64,000 nt of DNA from Anniella stebbinsi. Its lineage: Eukaryota; Chordata; Lepidosauria; Squamata; Anniellidae. A program made the translations under genes and the position numbers. Positions 9,416-22,198 of this stretch are shown here, piece after piece. Under the pieces are notes generated by a model that ran no database searches, was not told where the DNA came from, and worked only from the letters and a program-made list of their open reading frames with translations. The stretch lies in the NCBI GenBank assembly GCA_029215795.1, contig JARDYH010000001.1:294072654-294136653 (forward strand). Direction: 5' to 3'. How positions within the stretch are numbered: position 1 is the first letter of the stretch; each line of letters begins with the position of its first letter.

Positions 9416-12400
9416 TATCTGAAATAGTATTGTATTTAGTAATAGTCTTTGTGCCACAGATAAATACATTCATTTGTTATTCAAGGAATCTTTTAAGAAC
9501 TCTGGTTATTCGACCAGAAATCCCATACAAAGGAAGACAGTGCTAATGTTTTTGCGCCCCAAAAAGTACAAAATTATGTCTTTACCCTACAAGAAGCAAG
9601 AAAATTGGAGTACAGAGGACTTGAAACTTCGGGCTTGAGAGGGTGAAGTCAGGAAGGAGAGCTGAATGTCATAAAGTCTGGAGGTGCTGCACAGCAAATA
9701 GGAGAGGCTTGTTTTCTGCCCTGTTCAGGCTCACCCCCCTTCTGCTGTGTTCCTATTAATGGGAACTGCAGACTAGATACTCACTGTGAAAGCAAGTACT
9801 TCACAATTCTGGAGGCTTTATGAATGAAAAAGGCAGGTTAGATTCTTAGGCTAGATACTCTGCTTGGCAAAAGCTACAACTGCACAATTATGGAGGCAAG
9901 AAGTAGTGTGGTAGTGCTTTTATGAATGGGAAATGTGGGGCTAGTTACTCTGATTGGCGACAGTAGTACCAATGTGGAAAAAGAGTGAATGGGAAGAGGA
10001 AGAGGCTGCCCCACTCCTTGACCACGTCACTGCCAGACCACAGCTTTGTCACAGGCATGCCAAGGATTTAATGTGGCAGGATTGGGCACACTTCAGTGGA
10101 ACCGCCTGGGAGCCCATTTAAGTGGAAAATATGGACTAAAAAGACTTTCAGAAAATGCAGCTTTTTGTATCTTTGAAATAATAATATTTTTTTCCTGAAA
10201 TAGCTCCTACTATCCTCTGTTCTATTCAGCTTTACACTAACTACAGGCTATATTGTAGCATAGCAATTACAATCTTAAAATGCGTTTCTTGCTATGGACA
10301 CACAGACATAGTAAATATGAGGCGGACTGAAAAAAATGCAGTAATGCTTGAGTAGTATCTCTGTACTTAGTGCAAAGTCTGTATTTCAATTGCCTTGAAA
10401 ATATCTGCAACCTATTGTGTGTCCTGTGAAAATTCTAGTCATTTAGGGTGAAACTTACGCCAAACATAGACTAGATAAACTCCAGTCATTGCCACACAAT
10501 ACTTTTTTTTATTATTAATCTTTAAAAGGATAGGCTGCTAGTTAACTAAGAAGTCCCTTACTTGATTGACAGTATCTGTCAGAGGCAATGAACTCCACTT
10601 GAACATTGCCTTTATGTTGCTGTGTAAAGTTGTTCAACTGTGACCCTTCCATCTGTTCCAGCTAATCTGAAAGTCATTTAGACCCGCTTTACCATTCATC
10701 CTAAACATAGCACATTCTCCTGTTAACACACATATGCAAAGTTGGGCTGTCAGCAATGTAAGCGATTTTTTTTCTTCCATAAAAGTCTCATTTATGGTAT
10801 CTATGTAAACATTTAATTGTCAAATTGATGAAAAACCTATTTAATTTAATACACTTGATATTGACTTAATTGTTTTTATGTATATATCTTTATGACTCAA
10901 CCAGTTGCCTGGTTATGAGTCTTTAAATCATTCAGGTGATATTCTGACAGGAATATGCAAGCCATTGACTTTTTAAAGATGTAACAAGATTTCTGCAGCT
11001 TTGAAGATATATGCACCCAGTTTTTAATAGTTATTTAATCTCTTATATTAAAGAAGTATATACACTGTATATACTTCAGATTATTCAAATTCATTTTATG
11101 AATTTGCAGAGCAAGTTTTTCACATTCATAGATCTGAAGTTGAATATTCATTTGAATTGGCATCATGTGAATACATACAAATTGTTTAATTCAAAGTTCA
11201 CAATAAAGCTTTGTATTTGTGCTGATTTACATTTCTAAGCATTGCCTTTCATTAAAGCAGTAAACAGCTTGGGTGTTGCAGACCTCAGAGACTGCCTTCT
11301 TCGTTACGTTTTCTGTCTTATTGTGGTCTCCAACCATGGCATTTATAGGAAAGCTGACTCTCCTGGTTTTGACCAGGCGGATCTGCAAAATTATTATCAC
11401 CTTGGAGAAAACATCTTTGCTTAAGGACAATGAAATGCCCCAGATTTTTTTTTTAAAAAAAATAAAATCTAAACAAACAGAAATTATCAAAATCCATATT
11501 AGTGTAATGCCTTTAGTAGACCAAACAAAATATCACAAAACATGTCCAACTTTTGAGATCAGGAAATTAGACATTGCCTGATCCAATCTGCCTAGGTAGA
11601 TACATCAAGTGCCATATTCATACATTGATGGTGGTATAGGTGGGGGGGAAACTACACTGGGATCCCATTCTATTTGTGTAGTACCTTTACCACCACAATA
11701 AACAGGAAAGTGGTGTCTTGCTGAAGCACCTTAAAATTGTGCAAATATTAGTTACATGTAGATTGAATATGCATAGACAAGGATCACAGGAATGCTGGTC
11801 CCACCCTTCTCCTTCTCAGCATAATGTCTGTACGGAGTATATGTGTGTTCAGAGTTGGGGTATAGACTATGCATACGAGGATCCAGAATCCTGTGTAAAT
11901 CAAGGTCCCTGATTGTATAAATGCTCTATGTGGTTGTTATGGTGAACATGCATAGGAGGAAGCGGGTCCAGCTGGCAAATTCTTGGGTAAGAATGTTCAA
12001 TCTATGCTTATGTAACATCTACACATTTCTCTTAGGAGCATCAGAACCACTATTGCTGCCGCCTTTCTCCCACCCTCCCAATATGCCTGCCTGCTTACTC
12101 CTCTTGGTGTGCATGTGTGTGCATATCTCAGCAACCCACCCGTTCGCCCACCCACTGATTTACTTTTTGCCCACCTCCCCAGCGCATTGCCTGTAAAATG
12201 TTTCTGCCTTCAGGAGCCACGGTGCCTATGTGTCAGGCAAAGTATCATGACAGCTCCCAAATGCAGGCAGCCTTAGGACCAAGAAGCACCAGACTCTTGG
12301 AAGGAGAGAGGGCCACTCTTTCCATACTCTGCCACCCACTTCCTTTCGCTTCATGATAGGGCCAGCCCTGATCAGAACATCCTCAGACTTTCAACTAGGA

Positions 12401-13825
12401 AACAATGTTTGTATTTCCAAAGAAGTAATTAAAGCAGAGGTAGGCAACTTCAGAGTGTTGAGGGGTAGCATTCGATAATCCAGAACCCACCATGGGCCAT
12501 GCCCTGCATCACCATATTCCTGGCAGAATCAGGCTACCTCCACTATCAACCCACCCACCCACCCCAGCCCACCAAACAGTAGGCTCCTTCCTCCTGATTT
12601 GTAACCTCTTCTTGTTACATATGCTCACTCAAGTATAAACTGAATGACATTAAATGTATTACCAGTACATTAAATGTGTGTCCAGATGAGCATAATTAGA
12701 ATAATGAGTCACTGTGGAAGTTCACCTGTTGTATTTTTGACAGATGCATGATCTTCTCTCCTGCATCCAGCTCAGAGGAAACCCATTTCTTTCCTGTTTG
12801 CACCAATACCTGTGTGCAGGTATGCCTGTACAAACCATAGTGAGCCTCAGCTTTGGCTGTCATTTCAATCTGAAATCAGATTGGCATCTACTTGAAGCAG
12901 TTTTTTGTTTTTCCTTTTGGTTGTGACATCTTTACAGTGGAATGCTCTTGTCCTAAAAGTTTTTGGGATGAATTCCCCAGTGGTTTTCAAAACGTAAACC
13001 AAGGCTTTCTTCTCCTTGTAGATATTCCCTGATGTTTCTTTCACACTCCTTGTGGTTGCTTTTAATGGAATTCGGGGGGGGGGGGTTCAGCCTTTTCATT
13101 TGTTTAATTCAGGTGTAGGCAACCTTTTTCGGCTGTGGGCACATTTGGCAATTTGAGAAACTGTCTTGGGCAGCACCACATAATGGCTGTTATGGAAAGT
13201 GTGTCCAGGGAATAACCTGTACAAAAGACTGAATACAAGGCAGAGGTAGGCTCTGAGCCCCAACACACTAAGAGCTTCTTCAGAAAAGCATTTTATAGCA
13301 TGCTTGTGATGGCCACTCACGGTTATTCGTGGTTCATTTTGACGATGCAGTAATCCTCCTGCACATCTCCTGCTCCTTCCGCCATTTTGTCGTCATAAAA
13401 TAATCCTCAGAAAACATGACCCTTCTGAGCTATAGCGATATTTGTCGCTATTTCTTGCCATGTGCAGGAGAAGTTTTGCTATAAAATGCCCACTAGAGGG
13501 TGCCCTCACACTAAACTGAATGAGCAAGGTGGTTGCTGCTTGCTTCCCCTTTCTCCTCCGTGTGATTCTGCTTGTCCCTTTCGAGGAAGAGAAGCAGGAA
13601 GCAAGAGCGATGGTAAGAAACGCAATTTCCCCCCATCTGAAAGAGCACTAAACAACTCTTTTGAACCTACAGTTTTCAGCACCAACAGAAACCTGTTTCA
13701 CAGCAGCTGGTAAAAAACGTGTTAATTGAGGAGTAGGAGAGTTACGGTACCTTGATGGGCACCAAGAAAGGCACCACGTTGCCTAACCTCGGTTTAATTG
13801 TTGCGAACCACCTTGAGCTATAAGG
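9416..13825. other. AT-rich sequence without recognised genes
   Basis: No interspersed family recognised. The longest frame (11273-11581, 102 codons, plus) lacks domains and competes with overlapping frames on both strands. Local simple features are a T-run near 10502, a poly-G run at 13074-13086 and A/T homopolymers near 11446. The stretch 10440-10790 is of mixed composition without repeats and could be conserved non-coding DNA, which only comparison could show. Confidence 0.45.
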
Positions 13826-14475
13826 TTTATTTATTTGATTGATTGATTGATACCCTGCCTTCTTACCAAAAAATGTCACTCAGTGCATTTTTCAAAAACA
13901 ATGAAAAACAGATTAAAAAATAAAATACATTAAAATGCAATAAAGACATAACAAATACAGAATAAAAACAGCACCCAACCCACAGAGCAACTTACAGGCC
14001 AAAGGCCTTCTTGAATAAAACAGTCTTTGCCTGCTGTTCCTCTCTTAATTTGCCACCAAACGCACCTCTGATGGTGGCAGTCTTGAAAGTGGTGCTTCAT
14101 GCTCGCATGGGAGAAGGCATGTGGGGCTTTATAGTTCATGACCAGCACTTTGAATCAGGCCAGCAGCCAGTGAAGCTGCTGTAATAAGGGAGTCACATGT
14201 TGCTCCCTGTAACCGGTCCCGGTCAATCGTATGGCCCCAGCATTCTGCACTGTTTTCAAAGGCAGTCCCACATAGATTACGTTACAGTACTCCAAACCAG
14301 ATGTAACTAAGCCATGTGTGACTGGCAGATGTCTCTATGAATAGGCACAGCTGGTACACTAGCCTCAGCAGCATTTTCAGGAGCCCAGGATTGCATATTG
14401 GATGCGAGGTCACATGGTCTCCAGTAAGCTAAGAACTAAGGACTGCTAGGCTCATCCAGATGCTGGAGGAAGGGG
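13826..14475 (-). mobile_element. LINE 3' untranslated region
   Basis: A TTTATTTGATTGATTGATTG tail starts the block, followed by an A-rich zone. Then comes a long segment including CCAGCAGCCAGTGAAGCTGC, GGAGTCACATGTTGCTCCCT and CAAAGGCAGTCCCACATAGA. I recognise this as the common squamate LINE 3' region, seen here in reverse. No open frame survives. Exact family name not assigned. Confidence 0.65.
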
Positions 14476-14538
14476 TTTGAAAACTAAAAAGTAGGAAGAA
14501 GGGCCCTCAGCAACCGGCTACACTTAAAAACAAGGTAT

Positions 14539-14757
14539 GTGGAAATCCTGTCACCCAAATTTCCCCCCCTCCCTGCAAAAGAGGCAGAAAACTCAATGCC
14601 TCTTTCACAGGGAGAGAGAAAGATCCCAGAGATAGGGGGCAGGATTCAGCCCAGGGCTAGTTCAAACATGATAATTCCCTCTGAAAGTGAACTCAAGTGC
14701 TTGTGTTATCATTTTGGAAGCATAACCCTAGGTGTGCAGAATTACAGATGTTGGTGA
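14539..14757. other. Unassigned 220-bp stretch
   Basis: The 72-codon frame here has no recognisable motif, and I treat it as chance. Confidence 0.4.
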
Positions 14758-14850
14758 ATGAAAAGAAAGACTCGTTTAAAAACGTCCTATTATTCATCTC
14801 TAATACGCAAGCGAACCTGGCAATTTGCATTCTCCACTCCTTTTTAGAGG

Positions 14851-14973
14851 GCAGCTTTCCCCAACCTGGTCCCTTCTAGATGTGTTGAACTGCAACTCCC
14901 ACTGTTCTGGCTGGGAATGATGGAAGTTGCAGTCCAACACATCAGGAAGGCACTGGGTTGGAGAAAGCTGCTG
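14851..14973. mobile_element. Short foldback element, family C
   Basis: Left arm GCAGCTTTCCCCAACCTGGT is mirrored by GGGTTGGAGAAAGCTGC, and GTTGAACTGCAACTCCCA pairs with GGAAGTTGCAGTCCAACA. It is a complete 120-bp hairpin. Halves of the same family lie in the inverted duplication arms near 53060 and 54310, and near 53575 and 54098. Confidence 0.75.
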
Positions 14974-15004
14974 TAGCAATTACCTGATCAGTTCTTTGCT
15001 CCCA

Positions 15005-15298
15005 AGGACCATCCCACAAACCTATAAAGCCTTACACGGCTTGGGACCACAATACCTGATGGAACGCCTCTCCTGACACGAACCTACCCGTACACTACGA
15101 TCCACATCGAAGGTCCTCCTCCGGTTGCCTACTCCAAGGGAGGCATGGAGGGTGGCAACAAGAGAAAGTGCCTTTTCAGTGGTGGCCCCCCAATTATGGA
15201 ATGATTTCCCTGACGAGGCTCACCTGGCGCCAACATTGTTATCTTTTTGGCGCCAGGTCAAGACTTTCCTCTTCTCCCAGGCATTTAACAGCATATGA
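15005..15298 (+). pseudogene. L2-like LINE ORF2 C-terminus
   Basis: One reading frame runs through with a single internal stop. It includes ALHGLGPQYL, RLPTPREAW, ESAFSVVAPQLWNDFPDE and RQVKTFLFSQAFNSI before a terminal TGA. This is the extreme C-terminus of L2-type non-LTR retrotransposon ORF2 proteins (the A.RLWN.LP...R and F+..LKT.LF blocks), downstream of the reverse transcriptase. The internal stop and the 5' truncation make it a dead fragment. The same segment is seen reversed at 27090-27411. Confidence 0.8.
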
Positions 15299-15499
15299 TG
15301 AGGGCTTTTGTTTTTGTGTTGTTGTTGTGCTTTGACCCAGAAGGATATTGTAATTTTAACTTATTTTTATGCTTTATGCTTTTAAATTTTGTATATTGGT
15401 GTTTTAATTGTTCAATGTTTTAAATTTTTGTAAACCGCTCAGAGAGCTTCGGCTATGGGGTGGTATATAAATGGAAATAAATAAATAAATAAATAAATA
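15299..15499 (+). mobile_element. L2-like LINE 3' UTR and (AAAT)n tail
   Basis: Follows the ORF2 stop directly. An A/T-rich stretch leads to GTAAACCGCTCAGAGAGCTT, CGGCTATGGGGTGGTATATAA and an (AAAT)n microsatellite. The GC-rich terminal hairpin before the tail is shared by the copies at 27090 (minus), 42585 (minus) and 48573 (plus). Confidence 0.8.
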
Positions 15500-15900
15500 T
15501 CTCCTGTGCATGCAAGCAGCACACTTAAAATAAGCTGACCATAAAGTCAAGAAGAACAGGTGTTCCCTCTAGAGAAAGATGCCTTTCAGTCAATGCTTTG
15601 CTAATGCATTGGTTAGATGGTTAGAACCTGCTCACTATTCAAAAGCCTCTATACTTGTGTACATAATTAAAATAATTTAGTATGGAGGCTTCTTCACCCC
15701 CACCCCGTCCCTTTTTTTGACATTGCTCTGGGGAAGGGTGACTTTCAGAGAATAAGTGGCTGGGGAAGGTTTAACTTCCCCTAACCAGGCATGGTGGTTA
15801 CAATCCAGTTTGGGCACTTGCACACTTATTTGTGGGTAAGAAAGAGAAAGAGGGGGTTAATCTGCAAACTACATATTTAGCACATGTAGTTTGACCCTGA

Positions 15901-16248
15901 GGTCCCCTCTACAAGAATTCGGCTTGGCGCCTGGTTGTCCGATTATGCGCATTTTCTCACAATCACGTTTACGCCTAAATCCTGTAAACGACATGTGGTG
16001 AAGTACATAACCGGCAATATGAAACACTCTTTAAAGTGGCTGAAATGCGGAGAATCCCTTGTTTACATGGTCAAAATGCGCTTTAACAGCCGCAGAGAAT
16101 TAAAACTCGCTATTTAATGCGCATTTGATAATGCGCATAATCGGACAGATAAAGTGCCTCAACCCCCGATTTGCGCTCCGCTCTTGTAGAGGTAATTTTT
16201 TTACTGCGACTTGAAAGAGCTTTAAATCGCTCTTGTAGAGGCACCCTC
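15901..16248 (+). mobile_element. Inverted-repeat element, family D copy 1
   Basis: Terminal repeats are GGTCCCCTCTACAAGA and the inverse of TCTTGTAGAGGCACC. Subterminal repeats GTCCGATTATGCGCAT (15937-15952) and ATGCGCATAATCGGAC (16131-16146) are perfectly inverse. Length 348 bp, no coding frame, CpG-bearing GCGC words. A second copy lies reversed at 22199-22551. I infer a non-autonomous DNA transposon; the superfamily is not clear because no target duplication is obvious. Confidence 0.75.
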
Positions 16249-16249
16249 A

Positions 16250-16627
16250 TCTACACACTAGCAATAATCAGCATTAAAATGATTGGCCATCAATTTTGAT
16301 TTCTGACAACCAACCATCAAAGCAGGCAAAAGCTCCAAAGACTTGCACCATGCTATCGAAAAATCTCTTCAAGTGAGTTATTGAAGTTATTGTGTATGAA
16401 TTGTCCTCTTTACAAACAAGGAGAGGATATGTAAGGATACACTGCCTCTTCTTAATATCCCTCCACACAGTGGCAACGTTCTGGCTGTGTGGAGGGTTTA
16501 TTTCAGGTCAGCAAAGCAAGGTTCAAACTCTGGCTACTAGAAATGCAAAAATCTCTGTGCTGGTTAAGGAGGAAAGGAAATTGAACTTCCTTCCTAGCAG
16601 CAGAGCAACTTCTGTGAAATAATATCT
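16250..16627. other. Unassigned sequence
   Basis: No recognised repeat or gene. A 76-codon frame at 16392-16622 has no domain. Confidence 0.4.
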
Positions 16628-17047
16628 GACCTGGTTGACACATAACACTAACCCATGGTTAATCTATGGTTTGTTGCCCTACCCAGGGTTTGTCTGGCAG
16701 GTGATTGCACAAACTATGGTTTGTTTTCTCAATTTTTGAGTTCTTTGTTTCCCTCCTCTTTTGCCCACTCCCTCCCTATATCCCAAATACCTTTGTGGCC
16801 CTGTAGTACTGGCACGTAGAGTGGCTGGTGCTGGTTGTTTTCTCAATCTTGCCCACCGCCTCTGTTGACTGGCCAAACAAGCCATGAGCAATCCTTAGGT
16901 CTGGTTCACACATAACAATTGCCTATGGTTTGCTTTTGCTGTTGTTCATAGTTAACAAACTCAGCTGAATTTGCACATCACGATAACAGAATTCAACAGC
17001 CCATGTGTTAAATAAACCAGGGGTTAGCATTACATGTGAAGCAGGTC
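16628..17047. mobile_element. Composite foldback element, family B-like
   Basis: The left end GACCTGGTTGACACATAACA is matched by the inverse of the right end TACATGTGAAGCAGGTC. The motif CTATGGTTTG recurs inside. A second internal start, GGTCTGGTTCACACATAACA at about 16899, suggests two elements merged or nested. Non-coding. Confidence 0.55.
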
Positions 17048-17049
17048 AT

Positions 17050-18525
17050 ATGGCTCCAAGCAACAGACTACCACACTCCAAACTGGTGGATAAAAAGCAC
17101 TGTTGTAATAGATGGAAAATAAGTCAATTGCCGTGGCTTCCTTTCTCTGGGCAAAAAAAGGAGAGACACAGGTTCTCAGAAGGCTAACATACTTTATTTG
17201 AACTAAAAAAATTTTTTGCACTTCCTTTCTCTGTTCACCTCTCTGCTAACTTTTCTGCTTGACTTTATCACTAGTAAGGCCATGGACTGCTGGATCTGTG
17301 CTGGAATCAAAGGCATGCCAAGAGTATATCAAGAAGATTTGGCAGCAACCATGAGGTAGCCCAGATGGCTGCCTCTTCTTAATCTGTGATCAAGCCTTAA
17401 TCATTTAATCAAACCAATTAACTGATTATTGCTTCGCTCTGGGTAGAAATCAGATCAGCTAATGAATCATTTGAAAACTGAAAAAGGACTGATTAACTTG
17501 ATAATTCATCGGCACACTGAATAATTTGACTAATTTTGCAATGGGAAGACCTTCTACAACCTTTTAAAGAAAATTCAGCACCTTGATTTTGTGACACGAT
17601 AGACAGATTCAAAGACAGATTCTGTCTAATTAATTCCCTTACCAGCCAGAACTGGAAAGCAAGTATGACTGTACCAATGTCACGGTTTAGAATCTGATAG
17701 CTTCACACTAATAACTGCTGTTTATTTGTGTCTCAGTATGTCATAAAATAGCTTCATGGCATGAAAATGAAGACATTAGGAGTGCACGCTCCATAGAATA
17801 GTGAAATAATTGGCCTGTCCATTGGAAAAGTTCAATCTAAAAGCCCTGCATTAGGTTTACAAAACAACAGCATTTGTCACTATCACGCCTCTGCATAAAG
17901 TGGTGCATTTAGTTGCAATTCATACAGCCAGTCATTTAGGCCTGCTTGTTTATTCACATTCATCCTAAATGTGGAATGATTTGGGGTGGGTGGGTGGGGG
18001 GTCACAGGTAGAATTCAGAGGCAGAAGCCAATCCATTTGGGAGAAGAAAGACCTAAGAACCCCAATGTAGAGTGAGGGAAGGAGGACTTTCTCTTCTGCT
18101 CTTCCCTTTTGTTTCACTTCTACTGTCAAGGTCATTGATGTCACCTGGTCTGAAAGTATGGAATAAATAAGATATGTCACGTGTGTACATACGTGCACAC
18201 AAACTAAACATTGTATAATAGCTTTCTGAGACTTGAAAATTCATCCTGATTTCAAAGTAAGAAAACATGAACTAGGCTTTCATCTCAAATACATCATAAA
18301 TGAGTACCTTTGCCTCTTTATTACTTTAGATAGTTCCAAGAAATGAAACAAAAAGATACCATGTTATATAGGTGTATGTAATCTGGTTTGATAAACAGGA
18401 GCATTTGCATAATATTTGATGTCATGGAATTATCTGGAAGTGAGACATGTAATAGCTCTTGTCAGACATTATGTAAATCATAGACCGGGGAACAGGATCA
18501 TATCTATCCAACCTCCACACTCATA
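17050..18525. other. Unassigned sequence with possible conserved stretch
   Basis: No gene recognised. The interval 17570-17970 is unique-looking, and its end GTCATTTAGGCCTGCTTG...CATTCATCCTAAA resembles a word group near 10671. The rest is AT-rich. Confidence 0.4.
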
Positions 18526-18660
18526 TATTTATTTATTTACAGCATTTTCACCCCGCTCTTCAGCCAAAAATGGCTCCCAGGGTGGCTTACAGAGATTAAT
18601 AATAAGACAATCCCTGTCTTCAGGCTTACACTTAAAAGACACAACATAAAGGAAAAGGGA
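18526..18660 (-). repeat. LINE/SINE 3' tail
   Basis: A TTTATTTATTTACAG tract is followed by CACCCCGCTCTTCAGCC, AAAAATGGCTCCCAGGGTGG and CTTACAGAG. On the minus strand this is a retroposon 3' end with a GC hairpin and an (AAAT)n tail, a different family from the GGATCGAGGCGGG tails. Confidence 0.6.
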
Positions 18661-18800
18661 GGAAGGGGCAAAGAAGCAAAACTCAGGCACCATTTCTTAG
18701 TTTAAAAGTTCTTAAAGACTTTATTTCTGGTAGAGAAGGGTGAAACAAGGTCCTGCTACTGTTCCTTCTTTGGTCAATGTATAGGGCCAGGTTGGTTCCC

Positions 18801-19032
18801 TTTATTTATTTATTACATTTATATCCCACCTTTTTTCCTCCAAGGAACCCGAAGCGGCATACATAATCCTCCTCTTCTCCATTTATCATCACAAAAACAA
18901 TCCTGTGAGGTAGGTTGCACTAAAAGTCTGTGACTGCCCCAAAGTCACCCAGTGAGCTTCCATGGCTAAGTGTGGACTAGAACCCGGATCTCCCAACTCC
19001 CAGTCCAACACTCTAGCCACTACACTGACTCA
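18801..19032 (-). mobile_element. CORE-SINE (MIR-like), nearly full length
   Basis: Read on the minus strand: the tRNA-like head GTGTAGTGGCTAGAGTGTTG, B-box region GATCCGGGTTCTAGTCC, then CCATGG and the CORE region GGTGACTTTGGGGCAGTCAC, CCTACCTCACAGGATTG. It ends in a GCCGCTTCGGGTTCC hairpin and an (AAAT)n tail. This is the layout of a MIR-type SINE with a LINE-derived 3' end. Non-coding and dependent on LINE enzymes. It is the most complete of four copies here. Confidence 0.8.
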
Positions 19033-19098
19033 CAAGAAGAGCCTTGTCATGATGTTCTTCCTGGGCGGCAGGGAATGTAGCCTCCCAGGAATGTGGTC

Positions 19099-19303
19099 CT
19101 GGGTTTGGACAACACGTCATTACCCATTGTGGATTCTTTGACCCACGATGAGATGCGGACTTGGTGACCATCAGGTTGCACATCCAAACCCTACTCAACG
19201 GTTGCTGTGTTTGTGAACCTAGCAAGCATGGGTTACACGAGGGCTAAACAACCATGGGTTATGTGAGGGATGTTTAACTCTTGTGTCATGCAAACAGCCC
19301 CAG
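19099..19303. mobile_element. Foldback DNA element, family B-like
   Basis: Left end CTGGGTTTGGACAACACGTC. Right end CTTGTGTCATGCAAACAGCC, followed by CCAG, is its imperfect inverse. CCATGGGTT and GGTTGCACATCC words occur inside. Non-coding. A close relative lies at 22558-22776. Confidence 0.55.
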
Positions 19304-19304
19304 T

Positions 19305-22000
19305 ATGTTACACTATGCATCTATGCAGAATAAAGTCTGAAAGCAACATCTATGCTATCTTGTTCCTCCCCTCCATATAATGTCTTAAAGCGGGTATGAT
19401 TCACAAAACAAAAACTGCAAAACAGAAGGGTTTAATTTTAATAGCATCAGCAAAATATTGATGTTTCTACAACCAACATCGTGGATCATTATTTTGAAAT
19501 CATTATATGTAAAACCAGTCAACATTCATTTAAGAACAGCTGTGATGTGAAAGGCAATGTAAAATGAACCATAGCCCAGCATAAGACAAGCCAGCTGTAA
19601 GAAGCTAGAACACTTTGAATGAAAACATGAGGGCTCCCCCTCCCCCTTTCATTCTTTTCCTTTCCTTCTAATTAGTACCTCTGTTTCAAAAGTAAGTATA
19701 GTTCAACCTTAATTTTGAGAGCTTCGTTCCATAAAGCAGGAGACTGGAAACACTTAACTCAGTCATTGTAGATTTGCTGTCTGCCTAATTCAGACCTTTC
19801 TGTCAAATCTGTGAACAAGCAAAAATTGGCTAGATGAAAAGCTTTCTTGCTTTGTCTGTATTTTGTCCTTTGTCATTCTTTGGGACCATTTCTGCAACAA
19901 AATTAACCAATATCAGCAGCTGAAAACCATTGTGTGTAAAACAACCTAGTGCCTCAAAGACTTTTCCATGCCTTCTACAAGCTTTGAGGGTTTCTAATTT
20001 TCCACTTTCAGGAAAGATGTGCATACACTCCTTATGACATCACTCCTGGGTGGCACACCAAGCAGATAAGCAGTAGGGTGGGAAACATTGAACTTCATCC
20101 ATAAAACAAGCATCAAAAGGCAACTTCATTAAACCTAAAGATTTTTTGCAGTGAGGTAAGAGCTTATAGAGACTTGCAAAGAGATATGAGAAAGGGCAGG
20201 TTTTTCTTATCTTTTGTTCTTGGAATTGACCCTCAAGATCCTTAGGCCTTGGTGAGAGCTTAAGCAAGCTTAGATCAAGGAAGGATTTTGAAATTGAATT
20301 TATTCAGATTAGCAAAACCTTCCATGACAGGATTTACTCTCAACAAGCTGTTGCCAAGTTGGAGCATACAAAGCCCAACCCATTTGCTGGTGTACAATCA
20401 ACCCCGTTAGAAGGAGGGAGGGAGAAAAGGAATTCCTCTTCCCTGACTGGCATCAATAAACATTGAACAGAAATTTAAACACACTGTAGCAAAATGTTTT
20501 CCATATTTAAAAATGTTTGTTTCATTCCTTTAATGATACTTTTATTGCAATTCCCCCCACAAGGAAATATTATAATGAAAGTAAACAAGATAAAAATATA
20601 ACTCTAAGGAAGAGTAAAATGCACAATGCACATATGAAAGTCAAAGCTGAACGCTGTCATTCAGTAAAACAGATTTTCACAGTATTAATGAACATGCAAA
20701 TATCATACAGAAATTGGGTTTTTCAAAAAGATCTGCAATGAATGATATGAGAAATGCTGCATTGAAGAATTATTTTTGCTATGAGGAATAAAAATAAGCC
20801 ATCTATCAATAAATAAAAAGTTTGCTTAGCAAAGGAAATTTCTTTCTTTCTTTCTCTCTTTCTAATTTCACTATATTATTATCCTTTAAAAAACAAAGGG
20901 GAGTAAAGATAAAACCAAAGCCTTGAGACAGGAACAGAAACTATGCCTGATAAGTACTAACATTTATCCTCACCAAATAGGCAAACACCAGTTAATAATC
21001 CAAGGATGCAATCCAATTGTGGATGCAGCAGCTGGGGTGTATTTGCAGAGCCCTGTTAGAAACGGAGCAATTGCACTCGTCATCTGTTTGACTAGGAGGA
21101 AAAATGGGAAGAATTAAATCCAGTCCACCTTTTCCCCATCCCAAACAGTTGAGTAACACCATCACAGATTTTCTAACATAGCTCTGCATGCATAGGTCAA
21201 GTAGCTGAATTGAAGAGAGGAACTGGATACAGCAGCAATTTGTGGGTATACTTCCTTTATCCAACCAGTGACATGTGTGTTTCCTTGCAAGTATGGCCCC
21301 AACTGAATGAAGGCATGAAGATTTAGGCACTAATCCTAAATGCACTTACTCTAGGGAGTAAGCCCCTTTAAATACAGTGGGAGCTACTTCTAAGTAAACA
21401 TGCATGTTTAATCTATTGATGAAAGTGATTAACCTTTTCATCGCTTAGCAGTAAGGCTAGATTCTCAACTTGTTCAGGATTGAGCCTGACAAGGGAAATT
21501 CAGGGACTTCACACCATGTGTTCCAAAGACCTTAGTAGTTTAACATTACACAATATTACACATAATAATATCCATGCATTGAGATAATCAGCTGAGGCCT
21601 CTTCTGGGTTCACCTACCTTCAGAGGTTAGGTGGGCTGCTACCAGGGAAAGGGCCTCTTCTGTCATGGTTACCCTGACCATGGAATCCCACCAAAATATT
21701 TTCATCTGTCATGTCCCTTTCTCTAGCATCATTTAAGCTTCAGATGAAATCTGTTTCATTCTCCCAAGCTTTTGGTAACATTTTATTGTGAGTTTTGGGG
21801 TTTTATGCGATAATATAGATTTTCGGTTGTGTACTTGTTTGTTTTATTCTATTTGTATTATTTTAAATTTCTTAAGGCTATTTGCTGAAGAAATGGGGGA
21901 AATATGTTTCTTAAAGAACTATCTTATGCAGGTTCACTCAGTTGTAAGTCCCTCTCCCAATGGAATGTATTCCCATAAAAGTGTACACATGATTGCAGCC
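19305..22000. other. Unassigned AT-rich sequence
   Basis: No repeat family or gene recognised. Frames up to 144 codons (21788-22222) cross simple sequence and have no domain. A pyrimidine tract lies near 20840-20865. Confidence 0.45.
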
Positions 22001-22024
22001 ATACATACATACATACATACACAT
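22001..22024. repeat. (ATAC)n microsatellite
   Basis: About six tetranucleotide units. Confidence 0.85.
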
Positions 22025-22198
22025 ATAAATGCTGTGTCTGACTTGAGTTTCCATTTAAATGTAGAATTTAGCAATAAAGATTTATTTTTTTTTAAAAAAA
22101 ACAAGGAAACAAGCAGATTTCAAAAGGATGAGCAGAACAATTCTATACATGAATTAAGCCCGATTAGGTTGTATCCAATGGCCTCCCTCCACACTAAG

